Below, piece by piece: positions 8,338 through 16,302 of a stretch of 64,000 nt of DNA (position 1 is the first letter of the stretch; the number at the start of each line of letters is the position of its first letter). The translations under genes and the position numbers were made by a program. Below the pieces are notes generated by a model. That model was not told the origin of the DNA and ran no database searches. It saw only the letters and a program-made list of their open reading frames with translations. Origin of the DNA: Clostridium sp. AN503 (GTDB lineage: Bacteria; Bacillota; Clostridia; Lachnospirales; Lachnospiraceae); the NCBI RefSeq assembly GCF_040719375.1, contig NZ_JBFDTP010000002.1, positions 1,674,001-1,738,000 of the forward strand, written 5' to 3'.

Positions 8338-9627
8338 TTACTCAAACCTTACCCTGATGGAATTGGCGTGAGCTGTCAGATGCTCCGCCTCTGCAAAGGT
8401 CTCAATATCCTCGTGCACCGGTTCCAGCGCCTCTCTCGAGTAGTAAATAATGCTGGATTTCTTGATGTAATCGTCTACACCCAGTGGGGAAAAGAACTTG
8501 GCTGTCCCATTGGTCGGCAGCACGTGGTTTGGCCCTGCAAAGTAGTCCCCAAGCGGTTCTGAGCTGTATTCACCCAGGAAGATAGCCCCTGCGTTCTGGA
8601 TCTTGGTCATGACCTCAAATGGATTGCGGGTCACGATCTCCAGATGCTCGGAGGCGACCTCGTTTGCCACGGCAACCGCGTCCTCCATGTTGTCAGCAAC
8701 CAGGATATATCCGTAATTTTCAAGGGATTTCTCTAATATCTCTTTTCTGGAAAGCTCCGCAACAAAACCGTCCACTTCCTTAGAAACCTTTTCGGCAAAC
8801 TCCATACTGGTGGTTACCAGGATCGCGGAAGCCAGCTCATCATGCTCCGCCTGGGAAAGCAGGTCTGCCGCCACATAACGGGGGTTCGCGCTGTCATCTG
8901 CCAGCACCAGGATCTCGCTGGGGCCGGCAATGCTGTCAATGCTCACATGGCCGTAAACTGCTTTTTTCGCCAGCGCCACGAAGATATTGCCCGGTCCGAC
9001 GATCTTTGCGACCCTCGGAATGGACTCTGTGCCGAAAGCCAGGGCTGCAACAGCCTGGGCGCCGCCCACCTTGTAGACCTCGGTGGCTCCTGCCAGATGC
9101 GCTGCGATCAGCGTCACCGGATTCACCTTCCCGTCTTTTCCGGGAGGCGTCACCATGACGATCCTCGGAACGCCCGCAACCTCCGCGGGGATAATATTCA
9201 TCAGGACGGAGGACGGGTACGCGGCCTTGCCTCCCGGGACATAGACGCCGACGCTGGAAAGCGCCGTCACCTTCTGGCCCAGGATCGTGCCGTTGGGCTT
9301 AGAGTCAAACCAGCTGTACTGCTTCTGCTTCTCATGGTACTCCCGGATATTCTTCATGGCGCGCTTCATCACCGTGAGAAGGGCCGGCTCCACCTGGGAG
9401 AGGGCTTCCTGGATCTCGCCCTCCGTCACGCGGACTGTGGCAGCGTTTAAGTCCGCGCCGTCAAACTTTTTCGTGTATTCAAAAACGGCTTCATCCCTCC
9501 GCTCCCGCACATCATTCACAATATCATGCACGGTGTCCTCATAGGCGGTATAGTTGTTCGGGTCCCGTTTTAATAAATCTGCCAGAATATTCTGCTTGCT
9601 CTGTTCGTCTAATCTGATGATCCTCAT
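8338..9627 (-). CDS. hisD: Histidinol dehydrogenase
   Basis: The 429-residue enzyme oxidises L-histidinol to histidine with two NAD+ (last two steps of the pathway). Family motifs are present: VPGGKAAYPSSVLMN, the GPGN loop in VGPGNIFVA, IDSIAGPSEILVLAD, and the zinc/catalytic region SQAEHDELASAI followed by HLEI. The ATG overlaps the hisG stop by four bases (ATGA), so translation is probably coupled. Confidence 0.97.
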   Translation of the reverse strand: MRIIRLDEQSKQNILADLLKRDPNNYTAYEDTVHDIVNDVRERRDEAVFEYTKKFDGADLNAATVRVTEGEIQEALSQVEPALLTVMKRAMKNIREYHEKQKQYSWFDSKPNGTILGQKVTALSSVGVYVPGGKAAYPSSVLMNIIPAEVAGVPRIVMVTPPGKDGKVNPVTLIAAHLAGATEVYKVGGAQAVAALAFGTESIPRVAKIVGPGNIFVALAKKAVYGHVSIDSIAGPSEILVLADDSANPRYVAADLLSQAEHDELASAILVTTSMEFAEKVSKEVDGFVAELSRKEILEKSLENYGYILVADNMEDAVAVANEVASEHLEIVTRNPFEVMTKIQNAGAIFLGEYSSEPLGDYFAGPNHVLPTNGTAKFFSPLGVDDYIKKSSIIYYSREALEPVHEDIETFAEAEHLTAHANSIRVRFE

Positions 9628-10283
9628 TTATTAGCCTCCTGCTGATTTTGTATCAGGTTTTTTAAATCCTGGATGATCTTCGTGATCCTTGCATTCTCAC
9701 GTTTTAAGCTGACCTGGTTTACCACCATCCTTGCGGAAAGGGGGCATACCTCCTCCAAAACCGTGAGTCCGTTCTCTCTCAAGGTGGAACCTGTCTCCAC
9801 GATATCCACGATCACTTCCGAAAGTCCCACGATCGGCGCCAGCTCGATGGAGCCGTTCAGCTTGATGATCTCCACGGTCTGGTGTTTCTTGTTGTAAAAG
9901 TAGTCTTTGGCGATCGCCGGGTACTTGGTCGCCACCCGGATCAGCTCGTGATGCTGCAGATAGTCTCTGGCTGATTCCGGACCGCAGACACACATCCGGC
10001 ACCGTCCCAGGCCCAGATCCAGCACCTCGTACAGCTTCCGCCCCTCCTCCAGGATCGTGTCCTTGCCGACGATCCCGATATCGGCGGCCCCGTACTCCAC
10101 GTATGTGGGCACATCATTGGCTTTCGCCAGGAAAAACCGGTATCTCAGTTCTTCATTGGTAAAGATCAGTTTACGGGAGTTCTTGTCCTTCATCTCCTCG
10201 CAGGTGATCCCCACCTTTTCAAACATCTCCAGGGATTTATTGGCCAGCCGGCCCTTTGCCAGCGCAAATGTCAGATATCTCAT
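9624..10283 (-). CDS. hisG: ATP phosphoribosyltransferase, short form
   Basis: This 219-residue catalytic subunit joins PRPP and ATP in the first, committed step. It lacks the C-terminal regulatory ACT-like domain of long-form HisG, so it should need HisZ, encoded just upstream, for activity and feedback control. Motifs: FALAKGRLANKSLEMF at the N-terminus, ADIGIVGKDT and the PRPP-binding IVDIVETGSTLRENGL. The ATG at 10283 was chosen over longer in-frame starts because GTGAGGA lies just upstream and the protein then begins with the conserved MRYLTFALAKG. Confidence 0.96.
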   Translation of the reverse strand: MRYLTFALAKGRLANKSLEMFEKVGITCEEMKDKNSRKLIFTNEELRYRFFLAKANDVPTYVEYGAADIGIVGKDTILEEGRKLYEVLDLGLGRCRMCVCGPESARDYLQHHELIRVATKYPAIAKDYFYNKKHQTVEIIKLNGSIELAPIVGLSEVIVDIVETGSTLRENGLTVLEEVCPLSARMVVNQVSLKRENARITKIIQDLKNLIQNQQEANK

Positions 10284-10320
10284 GGTCGTCCTCACTTTTA
10301 TGCTTATTATGGTTATGGCA

Positions 10321-11583
10321 TCACTGGATATAATCCGTGTAGGACAGGGTATCTGCCTGCCCGGTCTGAACATTGTATGCCAAAACCTCATCCCCGCTGT
10401 CTGCCAGATAGAGCAGGTTGCGGATATGATGCCGTTTGGCATAGGACAAATACGCCTCGACAGTCTCCGTTGAACGCCTGCGGATCAGCTGTACCGCCAT
10501 CCCGCTTTTTCTAAAATGGCCTGCCAGATGGATGCCTGCCAGCCTTGCACTGTGATCATAGAGCAGGATCGTATTGACCATCTGGACCGGCGTCTCCAGC
10601 TTCTGCCTGGAGAGGGCCAGCATCAGCTGGTCCACCACAATGACAAAGCCCACAGCGGGAGCTTCCTTTCCAAACTGTTCCAGCAGCTTGTCATAGCGGC
10701 CTCCGGTAACGATATACTCGCCGGTACCGTAGGTGTACGCTTTAAAAATGATCCCTGTGTAATAGGAATATTTGCTCAGCATACCCAGATCATAGGACAC
10801 ATAATCCCCCAGCCCGTAGCCGTCTAAAATCTCCTGCACCCGTTCCAGCCGTTCTATGGCTTTTAACGCGCGGAGATTGGAGGTCATGGAGCTTGCAAGC
10901 CGGATCTGTGCGATATCGCCGAACAATTCCGGCAGCTTTAAGAAAAGCTCCTTCAGCTCCGGGGACATGGGCTGTTCAGTCAAAAGCTCCTCAACGCCGA
11001 AATAATTCTTGTTCTCGATCAGTTCCCGCAGACGCTCCCCGGTCTCATCGTCCATGCCGGCTTCCTCCACCAGTCCCCGGAAGAAATCAACCTGCCCCAG
11101 TTCCACCTGGAATTCCTTCAGCCCTGAAGCCTTTAAAGAGTCGATCACCAGCGCCACCATCTCTGCATCTGCATCGTTTGTATCATCCCCGATCAGCTCC
11201 ACGCCGGTCTGGGTGGATTCCTTTAAACGTCCCTGATAGCTGGTATTGTTGATAAAGGTCGGCCCCAGATAACACAGCCGCAGCGGCATGGTCTCATCCA
11301 TAAAATACTTTGCCACACAGCGGGCGATAGACGGGGTCATATCCGGCCTCAGCACCAGGGTGTTGTTGTCCCGGTCAAAGAACTTGAACATCTCCTTTGT
11401 GCTGACGCTGCCCCGCTCCTTTTTGAAGATATCGAAAAATTCAAAGATCGGGGTCTCTATATTCTGATAGCCGTACAAGTGGAAGACCTGCTGGATCTGC
11501 TCCTGCACTGCCATCTTCTTTGCGCATTCCTCCGCATAGATATCCCGGACGCCCTCCGGGGTATGCAACAATTGATTATTCAT
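10321..11583 (-). CDS. hisZ: ATP phosphoribosyltransferase regulatory subunit HisZ
   Basis: The 420-residue protein is a histidyl-tRNA synthetase paralogue without the anticodon-charging function; it forms the hetero-octamer with short HisG. Class II synthetase motifs are recognisable: a motif 2-like DNNTLVLRPDMTPSIAR and a GRYDKLLEQFG region. First gene of the operon. ATG at 11583 was chosen because AGGAGG is 4 bases upstream. A true HisS is less likely because of its position directly before a short hisG. Confidence 0.94.
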   Translation of the reverse strand: MNNQLLHTPEGVRDIYAEECAKKMAVQEQIQQVFHLYGYQNIETPIFEFFDIFKKERGSVSTKEMFKFFDRDNNTLVLRPDMTPSIARCVAKYFMDETMPLRLCYLGPTFINNTSYQGRLKESTQTGVELIGDDTNDADAEMVALVIDSLKASGLKEFQVELGQVDFFRGLVEEAGMDDETGERLRELIENKNYFGVEELLTEQPMSPELKELFLKLPELFGDIAQIRLASSMTSNLRALKAIERLERVQEILDGYGLGDYVSYDLGMLSKYSYYTGIIFKAYTYGTGEYIVTGGRYDKLLEQFGKEAPAVGFVIVVDQLMLALSRQKLETPVQMVNTILLYDHSARLAGIHLAGHFRKSGMAVQLIRRRSTETVEAYLSYAKRHHIRNLLYLADSGDEVLAYNVQTGQADTLSYTDYIQ

Positions 11584-11686
11584 AATGCCTCCTGCTGTCT
11601 TCTGCCATGCCTGCATCTGAGATATATCTGACATATCCGCCCAATGCTTTCGCGTGGTAAAGTGCTAATTCAATAACGTGTTTCCC

Positions 11687-11715
11687 ATTATATGGTATGT
11701 ACCCCTAATTGTCAA
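11687..11715 (-). promoter_or_regulatory. Consensus sigma-A promoter of the his operon
   Basis: On the minus strand TTGACA (11710-11715), a 17-base spacer and TATAAT (11687-11692) form a perfect consensus promoter. The -35 box overlaps the stop codon of the upstream gene. The untranslated leader to hisZ would be about 95 bases. I see no T-box sequence or histidine-codon leader peptide in it. Confidence 0.85.
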
Positions 11716-12272
11716 TCGACAATTTTTAGATTCGGATAGATCCGTTCAATCCGGGAATCCGGGAAATGTTCATCCAGGAAACGTTCCAGTCCGCCGGAAT
11801 CCAGTTCAGAAGCTTCCGTGGCTGTCGTTTCGCCAGCAGCCGTCATCTGCCGCTGCGTATAACGTCCCAGAGCCAGGGCGGAGATCCCCATATTGAATAT
11901 CATGAACAGGATCACCAGATTGCAGCCGGCCTTGCCTGCCCGTACCGGGATCCGCTCGATCCACCGGGAAAACAGGGGATAGAAAAGCTTCAGCCATACC
12001 ACGGCTGCGATCCCCCAGAAAAAACAGTACAGCAGGTTGATCCTTCCGCCCAGATTAAAAGGGATCTCGCTGTAATCCCAGAATACGGTACCGAATACCA
12101 GCTCTGTAAACACGCTGCAAAAATATTCATAGGCGCCGCCCAGGACAGTTCCCGCAAGGAAAATATGACGGTCATCGCTGTCCCGATAGCGGTAAAGCAC
12201 CGCCGTCAGCAGTACGCATCCAAGGCCCCACACAATACTGAAGGGGCCGTAGACCACACTGCTGCGGCTCAT
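11712..12272 (-). CDS. C-terminal fragment of tandem CmpB-type membrane protein (after frameshift)
   Basis: This 186-residue reading frame holds the second CmpB-like (PF06541, COG4905) domain, with about four membrane segments. It starts at SRSSVVYGPFSIVWG, which is internal in the family. The same frame continues upstream, before this ATG, with residues that complete the missing first helix (FYKLASLFFIGAFLGDIVE) back to about 12385. It is therefore the tail of the gene at 12308-13078, separated by a one-base deletion in a short A run. GGGAGAG precedes the ATG by three bases, so some re-initiation is possible. Annotators sometimes call the family an ABC permease, but the function is unknown. 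Confidence 0.7.
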   Translation of the reverse strand: MSRSSVVYGPFSIVWGLGCVLLTAVLYRYRDSDDRHIFLAGTVLGGAYEYFCSVFTELVFGTVFWDYSEIPFNLGGRINLLYCFFWGIAAVVWLKLFYPLFSRWIERIPVRAGKAGCNLVILFMIFNMGISALALGRYTQRQMTAAGETTATEASELDSGGLERFLDEHFPDSRIERIYPNLKIVD

Positions 12273-12307
12273 CAGCTCTCCCGCCGTCGCATAGCAGAAG
12301 ATGGTCT

Positions 12308-13078
12308 CTACAATATCACCCAGAAATGCTCCGATAAAAAACAGGGACGCCAGTTTGTAAAAACTAAGCCATAGCCGAAAATGACCTTTTCCCCGGCCCG
12401 TTCCATGGCCTTTTCCTGCTTATATTCCTCTAAAAGGCTCGGCAAAGAGATGTTGGGGTAAGCGCCCATCATACGATGCTGGATCCGTCTTGTAATGGCG
12501 TTTCCGAGGGAATCGGATAAACGCTGAAGATCTTCGCCAAGCTGATCCACTCTCCTCAGCTTGTGATGCAGCTCCAACAGTGCTGCTGTGGTCCCAAAAA
12601 CATCGGCTGTAAGGATCCCGTACAGGCTCCACAGCACGATCTTTCCAACAGATTCCGGGATCAGGGCAACCACGCCAAGAAGTAACGGGTTTAAAAACTT
12701 CATCATCAGGACAGCGCTGACACCCCAGAATACAGAGTATTTCAGACACACATATCCGTCAAGCTGGAAACGCTGGTCAGAATAATCCCACCATTTTCTG
12801 TGAAAAAGCTTCTCCATGGCCCGTCCGGACCAGTATTCCAAAAAGGATGCCAGGATCATTCCGCCCAAAAACAGGAAGGCTATATGGTCCTTAAGCTCCG
12901 GCAGGAAGATCGCAAAGCCCACCGACGCAAAGCCGTATATCATACAGAAAGGGGCATTCACAAATCCTTTATTGACCAGCCGCCGCCGTTTTACGGCAGC
13001 CATGCTGACCTCCAGGCACCAGCCTGCAAATGAGTAGATCAAAAACAGCCAGAGCAGTTCATATCCGGTAACTTCCAT
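12308..13078 (-). CDS. N-terminal part of tandem CmpB-type (COG4905) membrane protein
   Basis: The first of two CmpB domains, with about five membrane helices: ELLWLFLIYSFAGWCLEV, then NKGFVNAPFCMIYGFASVG, the family's typical start. A cytosolic helical linker follows (about residues 170-230). The last 20 or so residues after RAGEK do not fit the family and arise from the shifted frame. Restoring one A at 12387-12390 would join it to the next frame and give one protein of about 455 residues. ATG at 13078 is preceded by GAGAGGA at 7 bases. The DNA shows the frame break directly; whether it is a real mutation or a sequencing error cannot be told. Confidence 0.72.
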   Translation of the reverse strand: MEVTGYELLWLFLIYSFAGWCLEVSMAAVKRRRLVNKGFVNAPFCMIYGFASVGFAIFLPELKDHIAFLFLGGMILASFLEYWSGRAMEKLFHRKWWDYSDQRFQLDGYVCLKYSVFWGVSAVLMMKFLNPLLLGVVALIPESVGKIVLWSLYGILTADVFGTTAALLELHHKLRRVDQLGEDLQRLSDSLGNAITRRIQHRMMGAYPNISLPSLLEEYKQEKAMERAGEKVIFGYGLVFTNWRPCFLSEHFWVIL

Positions 13079-13287
13079 ATCCCAGTCCTCTCTCACGTAT
13101 TCATTTCCTATTGTACGACGACAACTGTTTTCCGTCAATGGATTTTCCCTCAGGGATAGTTTTACTTATAAGTAACTTTAATATATAAGATAGATTGTAT
13201 TATCTCTATGATATATGGTACACTGTAAGCGTATGAGCTCTGATACGAGGGCAGGAAAACAAATGAACAGACATTGGAGGAAACACT

Positions 13288-14736
13288 ATGGGAGGATTTT
13301 TTGGAGTAACATCTAAAAAAGACTGTGTCATGGATTTATTTTTCGGAACAGATTACCACTCACATCTCGGCACGAGACGCGGAGGTATGGCGGTTTATGG
13401 TCCGAGCGGATTTCAGAGGAGCATCCACAACATCGAGAACTCCCCGTTCCGTACCAAATTTGAGCGGGATGTGGAGGAACTGAAGGGTAATTCCGGAATC
13501 GGTTCCATCTCGGACAACGAGCCGCAGCCGCTTTTGATCCAGTCCCACTTAGGCAGCTACGCCATCGTAACCGTGGGAAAGATCAATAATGAAGAGCAGC
13601 TGGTGCATGACGCTTTTGAAAACGGTCATATCCATTTTATGGAGATGAGCGGCGGACGCATCAATGCGACGGAGCTGACTGCAGCCATCATCAACCAGAA
13701 ACAGAGCCTGGTGGAGGGGCTTTTATATGCTCAGGAGCGGATTGAAGGTTCCATGACCATCCTGCTTTTAACGCCGGAGGGTATCTACGCTTCCCGCGAC
13801 CGGTATGGCCGTACCCCTGTGATGGTGGGCAAAAAGGAGGATGCCTGCTGCGTATCCTTCGAGAGTTTTGCTTACGTTAATCTGGGCTACCGCGACTGCT
13901 ATGAGCTGGGGCCGGGGGAAGTGGTGCTTGTAAAACCGGACTGCGTGGAGTCCTTAAGCAAACCCCGCAGTGAGATGAAGATCTGCTCATTTTTGTGGGT
14001 ATATTACGGCTATCCCACATCCACCTATGAGGGAGTCAATGTGGAGCAGATGCGCTACAACTGCGGACGCATTCTTGCCAACCGGGATTTGGGGTGCAGT
14101 AAGGATGGCTGTGAGGGCTGTCCCGGACATGCCACAATGCCTGACATCGTGGCCGGTGTACCGGATTCCGGGATCGCCCATGCTGTCGGCTATGCCAATG
14201 AGTCCGGCATCCCCTTTGCACGTCCGTTCATCAAATACACGCCCACCTGGCCGCGCTCTTTTATGCCCCAGAACCAGAGCCAGCGGAATCTGATCGCAAA
14301 GATGAAGCTGATCCCTGTGGACACTCTGATCCGCGACAAGAAGCTGCTGCTGATCGACGACTCTATCGTCCGCGGCACACAGCTTGGAGAAACCACTGAA
14401 TTTTTGTATGAGAGCGGAGCTAAGGAAGTACATATCCGTCCGGCCTGCCCGCCGCTTATGTTCGCCTGCAAGTATTTGAACTTTTCCCGCTCCACCTCCG
14501 CCCTGGACTTGATCACGCGCCGTGTGATCATGGAACGGGAGGGAGAAAATGTTTCTGACGAACTGCTGGCGGATTATGCCGACCCGGACAGCCAGAATTA
14601 CAAAGAGATGGTCGAGGAGATCCGCAAACGGCTGAACTTCACCTCCCTGCAGTATCACCGCCTGGACGATCTGGTAAAGTCCATCGGGCTGCCGAAGGAA
14701 AAGCTTTGTACCTACTGCTGGGACGGAAAAGAGTAA
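13288..14736 (+). CDS. PurF-like amidophosphoribosyltransferase paralogue lacking glutaminase residues
   Basis: The 482-residue protein has the fold order of PurF: N-terminal Ntn glutaminase-like domain (1-230) and C-terminal phosphoribosyltransferase. The start reads MGGFFGV where PurF has the nucleophilic Cys of CGVFGI, so the catalytic Cys is absent. The substrate Arg of GIGHxRY is lost (SGIGSISDN), and the HNGN oxyanion block reads TVGKIN. The PRPP loop LLLIDDSIVRGTQ (about residue 355) is intact. A four-Cys segment, GCSKDGCEGCPGH (about 268-280), could bind metal. It may use free ammonia or act as something other than PurF. GGAGG lies 7 bases before the ATG. It is monocistronic, ended by a strong hairpin. 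Confidence 0.85.
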   Translation: MGGFFGVTSKKDCVMDLFFGTDYHSHLGTRRGGMAVYGPSGFQRSIHNIENSPFRTKFERDVEELKGNSGIGSISDNEPQPLLIQSHLGSYAIVTVGKINNEEQLVHDAFENGHIHFMEMSGGRINATELTAAIINQKQSLVEGLLYAQERIEGSMTILLLTPEGIYASRDRYGRTPVMVGKKEDACCVSFESFAYVNLGYRDCYELGPGEVVLVKPDCVESLSKPRSEMKICSFLWVYYGYPTSTYEGVNVEQMRYNCGRILANRDLGCSKDGCEGCPGHATMPDIVAGVPDSGIAHAVGYANESGIPFARPFIKYTPTWPRSFMPQNQSQRNLIAKMKLIPVDTLIRDKKLLLIDDSIVRGTQLGETTEFLYESGAKEVHIRPACPPLMFACKYLNFSRSTSALDLITRRVIMEREGENVSDELLADYADPDSQNYKEMVEEIRKRLNFTSLQYHRLDDLVKSIGLPKEKLCTYCWDGKE

Positions 14737-14780
14737 TGGATGAATCATCATAGTTGTGATCATAAGAACATCTGATCTGA

Positions 14781-14834
14781 CAGACAGGCCCCAGGAGATA
14801 CCTTTTTTGTATGGTATCTTCCGGGGCCTGTCTG
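14781..14834 (+). terminator. Terminator hairpin after the PurF-like gene
   Basis: Arms at 14781-14802 and 14813-14834 pair over 22 positions with few mismatches (GACAGGCCCC with GGGGCCTGTC at the base). The loop is T-rich and the tail GTTGTCTGTCTATTCT is moderately T-rich. It could stop transcription from both sides. Confidence 0.75.
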
Positions 14835-14885
14835 GTTGTCTGTCTATTCTCTGCGGGGTTTTGCCGTACAGCTTTTTAAAGCCTG

Positions 14886-15155
14886 TCAGACAGCCCAGCG
14901 TTTTAATGTAGGGAACCACTGCTCCATCATGGCTTTTGCCTCTTCCCGGGTTCCCATGGGATGTCCGTTCTCCTCATTGAACTTAAGGTTCAGCTCGATC
15001 ATATCTGCCATGGACATATGCGGTGCAGTAAATGCACCGTCCTGGTAACAATAACAGCAGTACTCCTCATTCCTGGTGTGATCCTCATTAGTGCCAAAGG
15101 TCTCCTCCGCCTCCATGGGCATACCGCAGCTCTGACAGAATTTTTTGTCTTCCAT
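14886..15155 (-). CDS. Small zinc-ribbon protein
   Basis: An 89-residue protein with an N-terminal treble-like Cys set: CQSCGMPM, then CCYC about 25 residues later. This is the pattern of the 'putative zinc ribbon' family PF12674. The rest is an acidic helical tail ending KRWAV. Function unknown; family members often accompany transcription regulators. ATG at 15155 is preceded by GGAGG at 8 bases; a longer in-frame start has none. It follows the WYL regulator by 54 bases and is probably co-transcribed. Confidence 0.8.
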   Translation of the reverse strand: MEDKKFCQSCGMPMEAEETFGTNEDHTRNEEYCCYCYQDGAFTAPHMSMADMIELNLKFNEENGHPMGTREEAKAMMEQWFPTLKRWAV

Positions 15156-15209
15156 ATCTTCTACCTCCTGTTTTTCTATAGAATACCAGATGGTATATGA
15201 CACCTTCTG

Positions 15210-16172
15210 TCATGTTTCATAAACTTTTTGGATTTGTTTTACTTCTTCCAAAAGCCGTATCCGGTATTCCTCCGGTTCCAGGATCTGGACCTCGCTGCCG
15301 AAGGACAGCAGAAATCCTGTTACCCACCTTCCAGGCGGAAAAACAGTGTGTACCAGAAAGCTGCCGTCCGGCTGGCATGTGATCTCATCCGGAGGGAAGA
15401 AATCCCGCACCTGATAGGCAGCCCTTGAAGTGAACTTAAGGCAGAAGGATATCATGTCTTCCGGCCTGAATGCCTTTATCCCTGCAGAATCTCCGGATCT
15501 GCCGGGGTACTTCACATCATCCTTTATTCCGCTCCCACCCTCACCTTCCGGATACTCCCGCACAGGAACTGTCTCCTCCAGAACCTGGTATCCGCTGATC
15601 CGGTTTAATCGGAACAGGCGCAGCGCATGGCGTGACCTGCACCATGCGGACAGATACCAGCAGCCACCCCTGAAGCAGAGCCGGACCGGTTCCACCATGC
15701 GGCGGCTGTGCTCTCCTTCTGAATTATCATATTCGATTTCCATCAGCTTCCGGTTCCAGATAGCCTGCCTGCATACTGCAAACAGTTCTTTTTCCATCTG
15801 GCGCCCGCCCCAGCTGTCCAAGTCCACCTCCAGCCAGTCCACCGGCTTGCGCTGAAACAAAGCCGTCAGGCGGGATAACACATGCTGCTCATCCGCCGCC
15901 CCTACGGAATGCAGGCTTTGGAGCGCAGACAACAAAAGCTCCTGTTCTTCGTGATCCAGCAGCTGACGCTCCATCTGAAACTGCTCCATCAGTCGGATGC
16001 CGCCGCCCTGTCCCTGTTTTGCGTAGACCGGGATGCCCGCTGCAGAAAGGGCATCAATATCCCGGTAAATGGTCCTCTGGGACACCTCCAGTTTTTCGGA
16101 CAACCATGCGGCAGTCAGCTCCTGGTGTTCTAAAAGCAGATATAGAATTTGAAACAGACGCCCGTTTTTCAT
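15210..16172 (-). CDS. HTH/WYL-domain transcriptional regulator (YafY type)
   Basis: The 320-residue protein has a DeoR-like winged helix-turn-helix at residues 1-60 (LSEKLEVSQRTIYRDIDALS) and a WYL ligand-sensing domain around 140-230, with the CWYLSAWCRSRHALRLFRLNRI signature region. A C-terminal WYL-associated extension follows. It probably senses a nucleotide or other small ligand. It is divergent from the EIIC-EAL gene, sharing a 130-base control region, so it may regulate that gene (inference). ATG at 16172 has GGAGG at 5 bases; the earlier ATG overlaps that site. Confidence 0.88.
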   Translation of the reverse strand: MKNGRLFQILYLLLEHQELTAAWLSEKLEVSQRTIYRDIDALSAAGIPVYAKQGQGGGIRLMEQFQMERQLLDHEEQELLLSALQSLHSVGAADEQHVLSRLTALFQRKPVDWLEVDLDSWGGRQMEKELFAVCRQAIWNRKLMEIEYDNSEGEHSRRMVEPVRLCFRGGCWYLSAWCRSRHALRLFRLNRISGYQVLEETVPVREYPEGEGGSGIKDDVKYPGRSGDSAGIKAFRPEDMISFCLKFTSRAAYQVRDFFPPDEITCQPDGSFLVHTVFPPGRWVTGFLLSFGSEVQILEPEEYRIRLLEEVKQIQKVYET

Positions 16173-16208
16173 GTTGTCCTCCAATACTTAAATATAGTGA
16201 TCTGCATC

Positions 16209-16237
16209 ATTATAATATATTTTTTGGCATTAATCAA
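16209..16237 (-). promoter_or_regulatory. Sigma-A promoter of the WYL regulator gene
   Basis: Minus-strand TTGATT (16232-16237), a 17-base spacer and a perfect TATAAT (16209-16214). It lies back to back with the promoter at 16239-16267, so the two cores are separated by one base. A regulator bound here could act on both. Confidence 0.78.
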
Positions 16238-16238
16238 A

Positions 16239-16267
16239 TAGACAATTATTCCGCCCTCTGCTATACT
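16239..16267 (+). promoter_or_regulatory. Sigma-A promoter of the EIIC-EAL gene
   Basis: TAGACA (16239-16244), a 17-base spacer and TATACT (16262-16267). The transcript would begin near 16274, about 30 bases before the ATG, with AAGGA as the ribosome-binding site. Confidence 0.72.
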
Positions 16268-16302
16268 TATGTTAATAAATCATTTTAGACAAGGAAAAAT
16301 TC

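Noticed and set aside
11584..11686. T-box or histidine leader peptide before hisZ
   Set aside because: No GGGTGG-type T-box sequence, no run of His codons and no terminator hairpin were found in the leader.
13987..14919. 310-codon minus-strand frame opposite the PurF-like gene
   Set aside because: It lies antisense to a clearly coding gene and has no ribosome-binding site or recognisable motif.
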